64,000 nucleotides of DNA from an uncultured archaeon A07HR60 (GTDB taxonomy: Archaea; Halobacteriota; Halobacteria; Halobacteriales; Haloferacaceae): contig KI543231.1 in assembly GCA_000496235.1 (NCBI GenBank), positions 243,811 through 307,810 on the forward strand. The letters run 5' to 3'. The translations under genes were made by a program, and so were the position numbers. The notes below the pieces were generated by a model, which was not told the origin of the DNA, made no database searches, and saw only the letters and a list, made by a program, of their open reading frames with translations. Below are positions 1 to 9,909 of this stretch, piece by piece (positions within the stretch are counted from its first letter, which is position 1; every line of letters begins with the position of its first letter).

Positions 1-769
1 AGAATGGGAGCTCTCGTTCGACCCAGACACGTGGGTGACCGGGCCAGAGCTGCTCGCTCGCGTCGAAGACGAGTTGAAATCGCGCATCTCCCGTCGAGAG
101 GTATTCGCCGTGTTCGAGCGGCTCGGTGACGGCCGGATCCTGGCGTACTCTGACGAGGGCTTTGTGATCGTGCATCCCGATGGGCGGATCGAAGGCCAGG
201 GCACGGTGCTCGAGGACGTCAAACCGACGGTTGCGTTGTGCTCGATGCCCGAGTACGAACCACCATCGCCTCCCGAGGACTACGAACTTCCCGACGCCGA
301 CGCCGTGCCAGAGGGGACCGGCGAATTCGGAAACTGGATGATCCAGGCGATGGCGTTCACGCAGTTACTCGCGGGAGTCGTCTTACTGGGTGCCTGGCTG
401 CTTTTATCGAGCCTTTCAACGCTAATCGCGCCAGCCATGGGACTGTTTTTCCTCGGCGCGTCTCTGTTCCTGTTTGCTACTGTCGCGAACGCACGCCTTT
501 CTGACCGATTCCGCTCTGAAGAGTATCGTGCCCGCCTGCGCAGCGTACAGGTCGAGAAACCCCCCGATTTCGTCCCTGTTGAGGCCAGAAACGGTGCCGA
601 AGGGCAGCCGACCGAATCCATCACTGACTCTCAACCGACTCAGCCGTCTGCGGGCAACCCCTCCGACAGCTCCTCAGCCGATGGGGTCAATCCCAGTGTA
701 CGGGCCGCTTCTACGCGTCCCGATCTGGACCCCGTGGACGAGCCACCTGCCAGCGATGTGGACAACTGA
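1..769 (+). CDS. Uncharacterised membrane protein of the halocyanin/cytochrome b operon (DUF7319-like), 5' truncated by window
   Basis: Frame stays open upstream of the annotated GTG at 35 (EWELSFDPDTW-VTGPELLARV...), so the start lies outside the window; two TM segments and an acidic C-terminal tail; directly precedes the halocyanin gene. Confidence 0.7.
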   Translation, partial: EWELSFDPDTWVTGPELLARVEDELKSRISRREVFAVFERLGDGRILAYSDEGFVIVHPDGRIEGQGTVLEDVKPTVALCSMPEYEPPSPPEDYELPDADAVPEGTGEFGNWMIQAMAFTQLLAGVVLLGAWLLLSSLSTLIAPAMGLFFLGASLFLFATVANARLSDRFRSEEYRARLRSVQVEKPPDFVPVEARNGAEGQPTESITDSQPTQPSAGNPSDSSSADGVNPSVRAASTRPDLDPVDEPPASDVDN

Positions 770-1092
770 CGCGAATCAATTGTATTGAATCGAATCGGTT
801 CAGATCAGTGACGGTCCACCTACCAGCGATGCGGACACATCGCCCGGTGGTGGATCCGACTGGTCGCTCCTCGGCAGCCCGATCTCGAAGTATCGGTTCG
901 ACACGACCTGATCCGACGTGACCTATCTGTCGTTGATGAGTCCGGTCCCGACCCTGTTGGTCACAGCCTCGTCTGTCTGCACCAACTCAGACGGTTTGGA
1001 ACAGAAACTCGTTGTTCCGACACTGGGCACTACAAAAGCCCCACAATTGCGGCGTACTCCGGAGGATTTATACTCACCTCAAAAGCTAATAT

Positions 1093-1752
1093 ATGGGTAT
1101 GAACCGGCGTGACTTTATACGGGGTGCGGGCGGGGCGACAGCAGCCGTCGCGGCTGGGTCTGCAGCCTCTGCGCCGGCCACTGCACAGGAGGAGGCGCGC
1201 CCTGACTTCTCGGGGTGGCTCGACAGCGTCGACGGCGGCTACAAGGACCACCGCGGTGAAGACGAGGTGCGTGTCAGTGTCGGTGCAAGCGGGAACGGCG
1301 GGAATTTCGCGTTTAGCCCAGCTGGAATTTGGATCGACGAGGGGACGACCGTCATCTGGGAGTGGACTGGCGAAGCCGGTGCACATAACGTCAAAACGTA
1401 CGGCGAGGCCCCACTCGACAACGTCCACGAGCTCGATAGTGGATCATCGGCCGCCGGTTCGGACATCACGTATCAACATACTTTCGACGGCGGCGGGCTG
1501 ACGGGGTATTTCTGTAAACCTCATGAGGGGCTGAGCATGTTCGGTGCCGTGGCAGTCGGCGAAGATATTGCCGTAATCGAGCCAAGTCCGAACACGGGTT
1601 GGCCGGAAGATATTGCCCACTCTGGCGTGGAACTGCACCCGCACTGGCACGGCATGATTGCCGGACTGGGGATCGTCGCGTCGTTCGTATTCACATTCTA
1701 TGTGGTGAAATACGGCGCCTCGGCCCACACCGGTACCGGGAGGGATAGCTAA
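1093..1752 (+). CDS. Halocyanin-like blue copper protein with TAT signal and C-terminal TM anchor
   Basis: MNRRDFIRGAGG twin-arginine signal; Cu ligands in AGAHNV and YFCKPHEGLSMFG; C-terminal hydrophobic helix. Confidence 0.85.
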   Translation: MGMNRRDFIRGAGGATAAVAAGSAASAPATAQEEARPDFSGWLDSVDGGYKDHRGEDEVRVSVGASGNGGNFAFSPAGIWIDEGTTVIWEWTGEAGAHNVKTYGEAPLDNVHELDSGSSAAGSDITYQHTFDGGGLTGYFCKPHEGLSMFGAVAVGEDIAVIEPSPNTGWPEDIAHSGVELHPHWHGMIAGLGIVASFVFTFYVVKYGASAHTGTGRDS

Positions 1753-2138
1753 TGTCGTCTAGTGGCTCCTCGTACGGCGACATTCACCGCTACGAGCCGG
1801 CCCGTGAGAGCACGGCCGCCGCGATCGCGATTGTTCTGTTGACCGTGATCGAGGTGCTGTTCGTCTTCTTGTTCGTGTACGGGCTGATGTCGGGGTGGGG
1901 GACGACCGAGGTTGGGAACATGTTCTTGGGCGCGGTGCTGGGGACCATCTTCATCGACCTGGCGTTCGTGCTCGCACTGTACCGCAAGGAGTTCCTCCCG
2001 GATGTGATGATCGTTAAAAAGCGTCGACGCAAGTGGGAAGATCTGTACCTCACTGAAGACGACGCTGAAGGTAACCAACTGGGGGGTGACGCCTGGGAGA
2101 CGGTCAAACGGGCGATTTACCCGTATTACAAGCGCTGA
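1752..2138 (+). CDS. Small membrane protein of the bc operon (DUF7318-like)
   Basis: Two TM helices; overlaps the halocyanin stop codon and precedes cytochrome b. Confidence 0.7.
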   Translation: MSSSGSSYGDIHRYEPARESTAAAIAIVLLTVIEVLFVFLFVYGLMSGWGTTEVGNMFLGAVLGTIFIDLAFVLALYRKEFLPDVMIVKKRRRKWEDLYLTEDDAEGNQLGGDAWETVKRAIYPYYKR

Positions 2139-2140
2139 TA

Positions 2141-2950
2141 ATGAGCCTCGAAAAGAAAGACGACTACGACCACGATGCCTGGCTGAAGGAGAAAGATCTC
2201 ACGCCGATCGAGTCGGTGTTTCTCACCGCACTGGTGTGGATGGACAAACGATTGCGGATCGTCGATTACCTGGAGTTGCTCGAGACGCTTTACTACCGAG
2301 CGAATCTCCAGATGCCGAAAAGCCACACCGAACAGTACGACCTGGACAACAAATTCTGGTACTGGTACCCGCTGTATTCGCTGGGCTTTCTGTCGGTGAT
2401 TGCGTATCTAGTCGCGTCTATTTCCGGCGCGCTGCTTGGATTTTACTACTCACCATCGACAGCGGGTGCGGTCGCAGCAGGTGATGCGACGGCAGCGTAC
2501 GACTCTGTCGTATTGATTCTTCAGGATCTCCAGTTCGGGTACATGCTGCGGTCGATCCACCGCTGGTCAGCACAGTTCATGGTCGCGGCCGTGTTCCTGC
2601 ACATGCTTCGCGTGTACTTCACGGGCGCGTACAAAGAGCCTCGTGAGGTCAACTGGATTCTCGGCGTCGTCCTGATCAGTCTGACACTGTTGTTCGGGTT
2701 CTCCGGGTACGTGCTCCCGTGGAAGCAGTTGTCATTCTGGGCAGCCCAGATTGGCGTGGAAATGGCGCTGGCTACTCCGCTGGTCGGCGAATGGGCGGCA
2801 CAACTGCTGTTTGGTGGATTCACTCTGGGACAAGCAACGCTCGTTCGAATGTACATCCTGCACGTGTTCGTACTCCCATTCGTGGTGACGGCGCTGATTG
2901 CACTCCACGTCGGGATTGTGTGGGTGCAGGGAATCGCGGAACCACACTGA
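2141..2950 (+). CDS. Cytochrome b N-terminal domain subunit
   Basis: RSIHRWSAQFMVAAVFLHMLRVYFTGAYKEPREVNW...GFSGYVLPW motifs. Confidence 0.9.
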   Translation: MSLEKKDDYDHDAWLKEKDLTPIESVFLTALVWMDKRLRIVDYLELLETLYYRANLQMPKSHTEQYDLDNKFWYWYPLYSLGFLSVIAYLVASISGALLGFYYSPSTAGAVAAGDATAAYDSVVLILQDLQFGYMLRSIHRWSAQFMVAAVFLHMLRVYFTGAYKEPREVNWILGVVLISLTLLFGFSGYVLPWKQLSFWAAQIGVEMALATPLVGEWAAQLLFGGFTLGQATLVRMYILHVFVLPFVVTALIALHVGIVWVQGIAEPH

Positions 2951-2960
2951 TAATAATTCA

Positions 2961-3836
2961 ATGACTGATACTTACACCGACACACCCGATGCGGACCAGC
3001 CCGACGGTGATGCGGAGCCGGCCGTCAGAACTGACGGCGGCACTGCTGATTCCGATACCGATTCGAAGTCTGGGTCAGGCCCGACTGCGGCGGACGCTCG
3101 GACCGACGGCGGTCCACCAGCAAACGTCCCGCCAGACGACGAAACGCCAACCTGGCGCCAACGGAAAGAACGAAGCCAAGGCCTCTCGCAGCTCACATAC
3201 GAGTACTTCGAGCGGGCTCGCCGCGAAGACCAGGACTTGAGACAGGAGTCCGATTACGTAGAGCGGGATGTACTCGGGTTCCCGACGTGGCCTCACGAGA
3301 CGATCCGTAATCTCGCGTTGACGAGCTTCTTCGTCGGGATTATGATTCTCGTGTCGGCGCTGTTGCCACCGCACTTTGGGGCACCGGCGAACCCGAGTAG
3401 TACGCCGGCGATCATCCTGCCCGACTGGTATCTCTACTGGTCGTTCGGTCTCCTCAAGTTGAACCCGATCAACCCCGAACTGGCCGTGCTCGGCGGAGAG
3501 AAACTGCTCTCCGACGAGTTTTACGGCATCATCGCGCACGGCGCAATCTTCGGGTTCATCTCGATCGTCCCGTTCCTCAACAAAGGGAACGCTCGACGCC
3601 CAGTTGAGCAACCCTTCTGGTCGGCGGTGGGCGTGTCCGGCGTGATCTTCTCGCTCACGCTAGCAGCACTCGCTATCCAGAACTTCATGCCGTTCGAACT
3701 GAATCTGCTGCTGAATCTCGTGTTCCTGCTGCCGCTGGTCGGCGGCGTCATCACGTATGCACTGCTCAAGACGATGCGTGAAGGGTACATGTACGATCTC
3801 AACAAGCGGTACTTCAGGCTACGCCCGCCTCGCTGA
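2961..3836 (+). CDS. Cytochrome b C-terminal domain subunit
   Basis: PDWYLYWSFGLLKL motif; start taken as ATG 2961 (MTDTYTDTPDAD) rather than the upstream extension. Confidence 0.85.
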   Translation: MTDTYTDTPDADQPDGDAEPAVRTDGGTADSDTDSKSGSGPTAADARTDGGPPANVPPDDETPTWRQRKERSQGLSQLTYEYFERARREDQDLRQESDYVERDVLGFPTWPHETIRNLALTSFFVGIMILVSALLPPHFGAPANPSSTPAIILPDWYLYWSFGLLKLNPINPELAVLGGEKLLSDEFYGIIAHGAIFGFISIVPFLNKGNARRPVEQPFWSAVGVSGVIFSLTLAALAIQNFMPFELNLLLNLVFLLPLVGGVITYALLKTMREGYMYDLNKRYFRLRPPR

Positions 3837-4069
3837 CCGAAGCCTCCGTCACTCCGTTTCCTCGTGTGCTGTTCTTGATCGACCGCTTGTCACGACAGTC
3901 GTCAGTCCCCTTTTGTGCCCGAATCCTCAGCGCGACGTGTCACGGCTGTATGACTCTCCCGAGGGTGTGCTGAATCCCTGATACTCACGCTCAGGTGTGA
4001 CAATTTTTCTCAAGCTGCTACTGGACCGATACACTCACACTCCCTGCAGTCGCAGTATGACATGTTCAC

Positions 4070-4552
4070 ATGCCTGACGACCGGAACGAGTCACCGTCTA
4101 CCGTGGCTGGGTCCAGCGACGATCAACCCGCGGCTGGCAGTGAGTCTGGGACCACGGCACGGTCGTCGAGTGTATCGGGTGAGTCTGGCGGAGCCTCAGA
4201 GCCGACCGGTGTTCACGAAAGTCCGAGTGGACGGGAGGTGGTGGTCCCGCTGTCGGTTTACAAGGTCATCACGGTGTTTTCCACGCTGGCAGCTATTGTG
4301 ACGTTTTTCCTGGGGTTTCTGCTCTTGGACGCTGCCACGCTGCAGGCGAGTATTCTGCGCGAACTGATCGTGTTGGCTCTCGGGATTATCGGTGTTTCAT
4401 TCGCCGACTCCACACTTACGGCGCTACTGTCGATCGGCGGACTGACGAGTATCGTCACTGGTGCGGCGGTGTATGTCCTCGGCACACGATTCCGCGCACA
4501 AGGGATGGGAAAGCCTCAAGATGACGCCCCGGGAAGCGATATCGATGGCTGA
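4070..4552 (+). CDS. Small membrane protein (DUF7315-like), bc operon
   Basis: Acidic N-terminus then several TM helices; position in operon. Confidence 0.65.
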   Translation: MPDDRNESPSTVAGSSDDQPAAGSESGTTARSSSVSGESGGASEPTGVHESPSGREVVVPLSVYKVITVFSTLAAIVTFFLGFLLLDAATLQASILRELIVLALGIIGVSFADSTLTALLSIGGLTSIVTGAAVYVLGTRFRAQGMGKPQDDAPGSDIDG

Positions 4553-4814
4553 TGAGTTCATGAAGGGGCTGGCGCTCCTCACGGTTGGGGCAATGGGCTG
4601 GTTCACCTTTGCTGGCTGGTACCGCGTCCCGGCCTACGATCAGGTTGCCCAGCTCACGGTGCCGGCCACAGAAGCGAACACCGTCTACGACACAATCGCT
4701 ATCCTCGCGGGCGACGTATTCGCGTTTCTAGGTATTTTCGGTGCCCTGGCGTTTTGGGTGCTGATCCCCGTTGCTCGTGAATTGCTCGATAGTCGTGACG
4801 GACGCACCAACTGA
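4545..4814 (+). CDS. Small membrane protein (DUF7314-like)
   Basis: MADEFMKGLALLTVGAMGWFTFAGWYRVPAYD; overlaps previous gene; internal ATG of the 4461 ORF. Confidence 0.65.
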   Translation: MADEFMKGLALLTVGAMGWFTFAGWYRVPAYDQVAQLTVPATEANTVYDTIAILAGDVFAFLGIFGALAFWVLIPVARELLDSRDGRTN

Positions 4815-5239
4815 CCACCGCTCACGCGGTCTCACTGCATTCTGCCGAGTCTGCTGACCCGACTCAGTTTCGCGTTGTGGCACCCGACTGTCGCCGCGCC
4901 TGAACGTGGTTTCTGACGGATATCGTTCCGAACTGATGTCGCTCACAGATGCTGTCCTGACTTCCGCGGTGTACCGTCCCATCCAGCCTGTCGTGTCTGG
5001 CGTGATTTGGGTCATACTGTGTCGGCGCAGTGGCAGCTTTGAGTTCCGCTCCACGCTCACATGTGCGGCTCCTGGCTCTTGCCCAATGTGGGTGTTTCCA
5101 GCCTCTGTTGTCTCTCGGAGTCTGTGCCGGGACGAGAGGATCTGTCCTGGCCGTTCAGAGCAGCGGTATGCTACGAAAGAGTCCAGACCCGCCCTTATCA
5201 AACGCAAGAGCCTTGCAATGACGGTGTGCACTGGGAGAC

Positions 5240-6286
5240 ATGTCCGGGAAGTCGACGTGGATCAAACTCCCGCGGAATGTGGTCGTCGGGCACGGTGCAC
5301 TTGAAAACCTCGGTGAGGCGGTCGACCAACTGTATCTGTCCGGTCGGCCACTCGTCGTGACGAGTCCCACACCTGATGATATTGCGGGTGAGAGCGTCCG
5401 GCAGCAACTCCCCGATGCAGCCACAGTTACCATCGAAACGGCGAGTTTCGAGGCTGTCGAAGAGACCATCGCCGTCGCCGAGGAGGTCGAGGCAGGCTAT
5501 CTGGTCGCGTTGGGTGGTGGGAAACCGATTGACGCGGCGAAGATGGCTGCCGACTCTCTCGGAGTCGGGTTCGTGGCAGTGCCAACCGTGGCGAGTCACG
5601 ATGGAATCGTCTCGGGGCGGTCGTCGATTCCCCAGGGAAACACCAGACACTCGGTGGCGGCAGACCCACCGCTCGCGGTTGTAGCCGACACTGGAGTCAT
5701 CGCGGACGCGCCGTGGGCGCTGACCACAGCGGGATGTGCTGACATCATTTCTAATTACACAGCCGTGCAAGACTGGCAACTGGCCCGCCGGCTGAAGGAC
5801 GCTCGATACAGTGAGTACGCCGGTGCACTGTCGGAGATGACTGCCGAAATGCTCGTTGGCAATGCGGATTCGATCAAGCCAGGACTCGAAGAATCTGCGT
5901 GGGTCGTGGTGAAGGCACTCGTCTCCTCGGGTGTCGCGATGTCCATCGCAGGATCCTCACGCCCCGCGTCGGGCGCGGAACATCTTATCTCTCACCAACT
6001 CGATCGCATCACGCCCGAGACGGCTCATCACGGTCATCAAGTTGGCGTCGGATCGATTGTGACGGAGTATCTCCACAGTGGCGAAGATGGCCGCTGGTCC
6101 ACAATCCGGGACGCACTCCAGAGTATCGACGCCCCCACGACTGCCAAGGGACTCGGCGTCTCCGGTGACGACATGCTAAACGCGCTCACCTCGGCTCACA
6201 AAATTCGCGATCGATACACGATACTTGGTGACGGCATGGACGTAGACGCAGCCGAGGAGGCGCTCACGTACACTAACGTCGTTTGA
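5240..6286 (+). CDS. egsA: NAD(P)-dependent sn-glycerol-1-phosphate dehydrogenase
   Basis: GGGKPIDAAKMAA, VPTVASHDGIVSGRSS, SGAEHLISHQLD...HGHQVGVG motifs of the archaeal G1PDH family. Confidence 0.93.
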   Translation: MSGKSTWIKLPRNVVVGHGALENLGEAVDQLYLSGRPLVVTSPTPDDIAGESVRQQLPDAATVTIETASFEAVEETIAVAEEVEAGYLVALGGGKPIDAAKMAADSLGVGFVAVPTVASHDGIVSGRSSIPQGNTRHSVAADPPLAVVADTGVIADAPWALTTAGCADIISNYTAVQDWQLARRLKDARYSEYAGALSEMTAEMLVGNADSIKPGLEESAWVVVKALVSSGVAMSIAGSSRPASGAEHLISHQLDRITPETAHHGHQVGVGSIVTEYLHSGEDGRWSTIRDALQSIDAPTTAKGLGVSGDDMLNALTSAHKIRDRYTILGDGMDVDAAEEALTYTNVV

Positions 6287-6470
6287 TCTGCCGTTGAAGA
6301 ATGGCTAGTGAGTGCTGTCCTAGTCTACATTGACCTAGTCTGCCCTCGTCTGGGCCCCGTCTCTACAGGCGGAGCAGGCCGAGTGCCTTGGGGTCAAGCC
6401 CCGAGGCGGTTCACAGATGCCGGCGGCCGAGGATTCACTGCCGTCTCATCCGTCGTTGACCCACCGATAG

Positions 6471-6863
6471 CTATCTTCGGGAGCCGTCAAGAACTGTCAG
6501 CAGAGCGCTCGCGCGAACTGTTGCTCGGTACTTCCGCCACCGGCCGTCTTTCCGTTTCTCGACCAGTCCTGCCTCTACCAGCCTCGAAAACGCATGACTG
6601 ACGGCGCTATCGCTGACATCGACTAACGGCGTGACCTCGCAAACGCATAGTTCGTCGTCCGCCTCAACGAGTAACCTGACCAGCCGATAGCGGGTTTCGT
6701 TTCCCAGCGCCGCCAGCGTCTCCACATCGCCACCGACTTGCTCGTCGTCTAACACCCCACCAAGTCTGTCAAGTTCCTGCAACCGATTCTGGAGATCCTC
6801 GTTCCGGCACTCGCCAAGATCGTCTTCGAGATACCGCTGCAGGCGGTCGGCCGATTCTGACAT
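6471..6863 (-). CDS. ArsR-family winged-HTH regulator
   Basis: LAALGNETRYRLVRLLVEADDELCVCEVTPLVDVSDSAVSHAFSRLVEAGLVEKRKDGRWRKY; CVC motif in the ArsR metal-site position. Confidence 0.85.
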   Translation of the reverse strand: MSESADRLQRYLEDDLGECRNEDLQNRLQELDRLGGVLDDEQVGGDVETLAALGNETRYRLVRLLVEADDELCVCEVTPLVDVSDSAVSHAFSRLVEAGLVEKRKDGRWRKYRATVRASALLTVLDGSRR

Positions 6864-7328
6864 ATAGCTTTTCTCGGCTGGATCAAATAAAAAAGCGAGT
6901 ATCTCCCCCGATGGCACGTTTCGGTGGAGGTCGCGTTCAAACAGAGTCGGCTCGACGTCACTCGGAGAGCGAACGGGTTCTGCCGTGAGCGAGTCTAGCG
7001 GTGGTTCTGTCGTCTCATGCTGTGACGTACATTGGAGTCAGGCCCCGAGCCACTCGCCCTGCTTAGTCTTCAGAGGTCTGTGGTTCCGCGAGGGAAGTCA
7101 ATCACTGGAACTGTGTCTACTGTGTGGCATCGTGAGGCCACGATCGGTAACAAATGAGGCGGGCCCTCTCACCACGTTGGACTGTGATTGGCGTTTTTAT
7201 TCCAGAGTAAGCCATGCTGATTTGTTAAGGCAGGCTGGTCCGCTGAGCGCGATGTTCGGCCATCCGCCGGATAAACGCGTTCCCGCTCGAATAGGCCTCA
7301 CTGCCCAACGTGAGTTCACTGTGCCATA

Positions 7329-8216
7329 ATGTCGCTTCTCGAACAGCAGAAAAAACTGGCCGACCGGCTGGGAACCGACGGTAGTCGCACTGATATTTGG
7401 AGTGTCCTGTCGGCTGTTCTCCCAGTCGATACGTATCTTAATCTGGGTTATTCTCGGCGTGGCTGGCCACACGTTTTCGGGTCACCACAACGGCGGCTGG
7501 TCGACCGCGTGGCAAAGCCGATTCTGTCGACGCTTCGGCCCGGCAGTGGCCAGCAACTCCTCGATTTGGGGGCTGGTCGCGGCGGACCAGCAGCCAGACT
7601 TGAGACAGCACATAGATTCGATGTCACTGGTATCGAGTTGCTCCCATCCAACGCAGCCGCTGCTGCTCACTCTGAGATGATCCCCGCTGCAGCCCAGCCC
7701 GAATTCGTCGCAGCTGATATGACCCGTCTCCCCGTCGCTGCCAGTCGGTTCGCGGCCGCAACTGCTATCGACTCGCTGGTTTATGTCCCAGACAAAGCGG
7801 CGGCGCTTCAGGAACTGGACCGAGTATTGAAACCTGAGGGTGTCTGTGTCGTGACCGATCTCGTCCGGTCGTCCATCGCGGGCCGACCGGAGTCCGTGTT
7901 CGCAGATTTCACCGAGGCCTGGGGAATGCCGTCGCTGGTGACCACAGACGAGTACCGCACGACGATTCGCGGCGCCGGTTTTCGAGTCGTCGAATCAACG
8001 GATATCAGCCCACACAGCCTCGACAAATTGTCGAAGTGGGCCCGTCTGTATCTGGCGGTGATCGATCGTCAAATCGGGCGCCCTCTCAAGCGAGGGCTCA
8101 ACCGGGCCGGACTCGATCCGGCGGTTATCTCCAGCCAGATCCGGGCAGCCTACCGCGCTCTTCCCGGTCTCAAGCACGTGCTCATGAGGATACGGCCGGC
8201 GAGTTCGGTCGAGTGA
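7329..8216 (+). CDS. Class I SAM-dependent methyltransferase
   Basis: LLDLGAGRGGPAARL motif I, VLKPEGVCVVTD motif. Confidence 0.85.
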   Translation: MSLLEQQKKLADRLGTDGSRTDIWSVLSAVLPVDTYLNLGYSRRGWPHVFGSPQRRLVDRVAKPILSTLRPGSGQQLLDLGAGRGGPAARLETAHRFDVTGIELLPSNAAAAAHSEMIPAAAQPEFVAADMTRLPVAASRFAAATAIDSLVYVPDKAAALQELDRVLKPEGVCVVTDLVRSSIAGRPESVFADFTEAWGMPSLVTTDEYRTTIRGAGFRVVESTDISPHSLDKLSKWARLYLAVIDRQIGRPLKRGLNRAGLDPAVISSQIRAAYRALPGLKHVLMRIRPASSVE

Positions 8217-8531
8217 ATCACCTCAAGCTCAGACCCCGTGGTAGTCGCTCCGCCCGACTGTGATCCCCACTCCGTAGTGGCGGCGTCGAGACCGAGAGGC
8301 AGCTGGAGCGGTCCTACGGTGATATGTTCCGTGGATATGGACCATTTGCCCGGCCGCTTTGCTTCACTCGGGCGCTTGCGGAGACCGCGAAGTTCTGGAT
8401 GCATCGTGTTAGACTCGGATGTCCCCGAGTTAATAGTAGCGCGCTGGAACCGGACTATCCTGGGCCAGCTGTCAGACGACTTCCCGGAACAAAACAGAAC
8501 CTCCATACTCTCTGAACAATTCGGTGAGAGT

Positions 8532-9146
8532 ATGGCCGTTTCAGACGTCAGAGGGCGGGTGAAACGCCGCCCACGGGCAGCCACAGCCGCGCTGTCTTTG
8601 ATCGGATACGTGGCAGTAGTGGGCGTATTCGTGAGCCCGACAATTTCGGGGCTGTTCCCAGAGTTGACGCTGTCACAGGTGAGTCTCCTTTCGGATGCGA
8701 TCGCCGTGGTCAATTCGGTGACAATCGTGACGATCCTAGTAGGGTGGTACTACATTCGCCGCGGTGAGGTGCGGAGACACGCGGCTGCCATGGCGACCTC
8801 GTTCAGCTTGATTCTGCTGTTTCTCGGCATGTATCTGCCAAAGGTGGCCGGCGGCGGCACCAAACAGTTCGTAGGGCCAGATCTTGTCACGATCGGCTAT
8901 CTCCTTATGCTCGCGATTCACATTATGCTGTCTATCCTCGCGGTTCCGGTGGTTTTGCACGCGATTATCCTCGCAACGACACACTCGCCTCGCGAACTCC
9001 GTCAAGAGACCCCTCACGCGCTCGTGGGGCGGATCGCTGCCGGAACGTGGTTGCTCTCGCTGTCGCTGGGCGTCGTCACGTATCTGCTTCTCAATCATGT
9101 CTACGACTGGACGTACGAGGCAGCTGTCGTTGCCGTTCCTCTCTAG
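8532..9146 (+). CDS. DUF420-family membrane protein
   Basis: Multiple TM helices with conserved His (DAIAVVNSVTI, VLHAIILATTHSPRE, NHVYDWTYE); start set to ATG 8532. Confidence 0.75.
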   Translation: MAVSDVRGRVKRRPRAATAALSLIGYVAVVGVFVSPTISGLFPELTLSQVSLLSDAIAVVNSVTIVTILVGWYYIRRGEVRRHAAAMATSFSLILLFLGMYLPKVAGGGTKQFVGPDLVTIGYLLMLAIHIMLSILAVPVVLHAIILATTHSPRELRQETPHALVGRIAAGTWLLSLSLGVVTYLLLNHVYDWTYEAAVVAVPL

Positions 9147-9293
9147 GCTGCTTTTCAGGCCCGTGAGTGGTGTCGTGGCGGGCCAAATCGAGTCGCGCGA
9201 CCGTCCTGCCCGTTTCGGTGACCGTTCGAAGCGACGGCTAATTGGCGTGACGGATGAGAAAGCTTCTAATAAATCCTGCACACAGTCCCGATA

Positions 9294-9731
9294 ATGTATC
9301 TCTTGCAGTTCCTCATCCCGCTGGGATGGATTGAGGTAATCGGGCCAATCCTCCCATTTGCAGTACTCACTCTCGGGGTCGCGAACCTGATCACCCGGCT
9401 TCTCGCGCACCGAGGGCACGTCAGACAGGCTGAAACTGCCGACGAGCTCAAGCGTTACCCTCCACACTCCGTGACGACAATCGGGCTCGTACTGGTGTCG
9501 TTTCTCTTGATCCCGTATCAGCCGTCTGGCGGGACGATCTTGGCTGTGTTGACGGTCACAATGCTGATTGCGGACCTCTTCGAGTTCGAGGCCCGCAATG
9601 TCGAGGCCAGAAACCAGCTGCCAGTCGAACGCCCGAAGAGTGCCCTGTTCGCATCCGCGTTGGTGCTGCTCTACGCCGGATACTACAGTCTATTCTTCGT
9701 GGTGCGGCCATTCTGGGAACTCATCGTCTGA
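9294..9731 (+). CDS. Membrane protein (DUF7313-like)
   Basis: Four TM helices; adjacent to the DUF420 gene. Confidence 0.6.
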   Translation: MYLLQFLIPLGWIEVIGPILPFAVLTLGVANLITRLLAHRGHVRQAETADELKRYPPHSVTTIGLVLVSFLLIPYQPSGGTILAVLTVTMLIADLFEFEARNVEARNQLPVERPKSALFASALVLLYAGYYSLFFVVRPFWELIV

Positions 9732-9909
9732 CACGGCCTCACCGGTGATTCTTCTCCCGTCATGCCAGAGTGACAAGGCCGAAGACCTGCCACACTCGTG
9801 CCCGACCCGCCCGTCTCGACTCTATCACGACTAGCGTCGTAACAGCCGACGCCAGTGGGCGGACCGTTCCCAACAGTGTGTGAACCCGTCTGATATCTCG
9901 ACAGATGTT

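Noticed and set aside
6471-8216. Arsenic-resistance module from the ArsR regulator and nearby methyltransferase
   Set aside because: The methyltransferase lacks an obvious ArsM cysteine set, no arsenic transporter or reductase is nearby, and ArsR-type regulators have many other ligands.
8736-9467. 243-aa minus-strand ORF opposite DUF420/DUF7313-like genes
   Set aside because: Hydrophilic shadow ORF crossing a gene boundary on the opposite strand, no domain signal.
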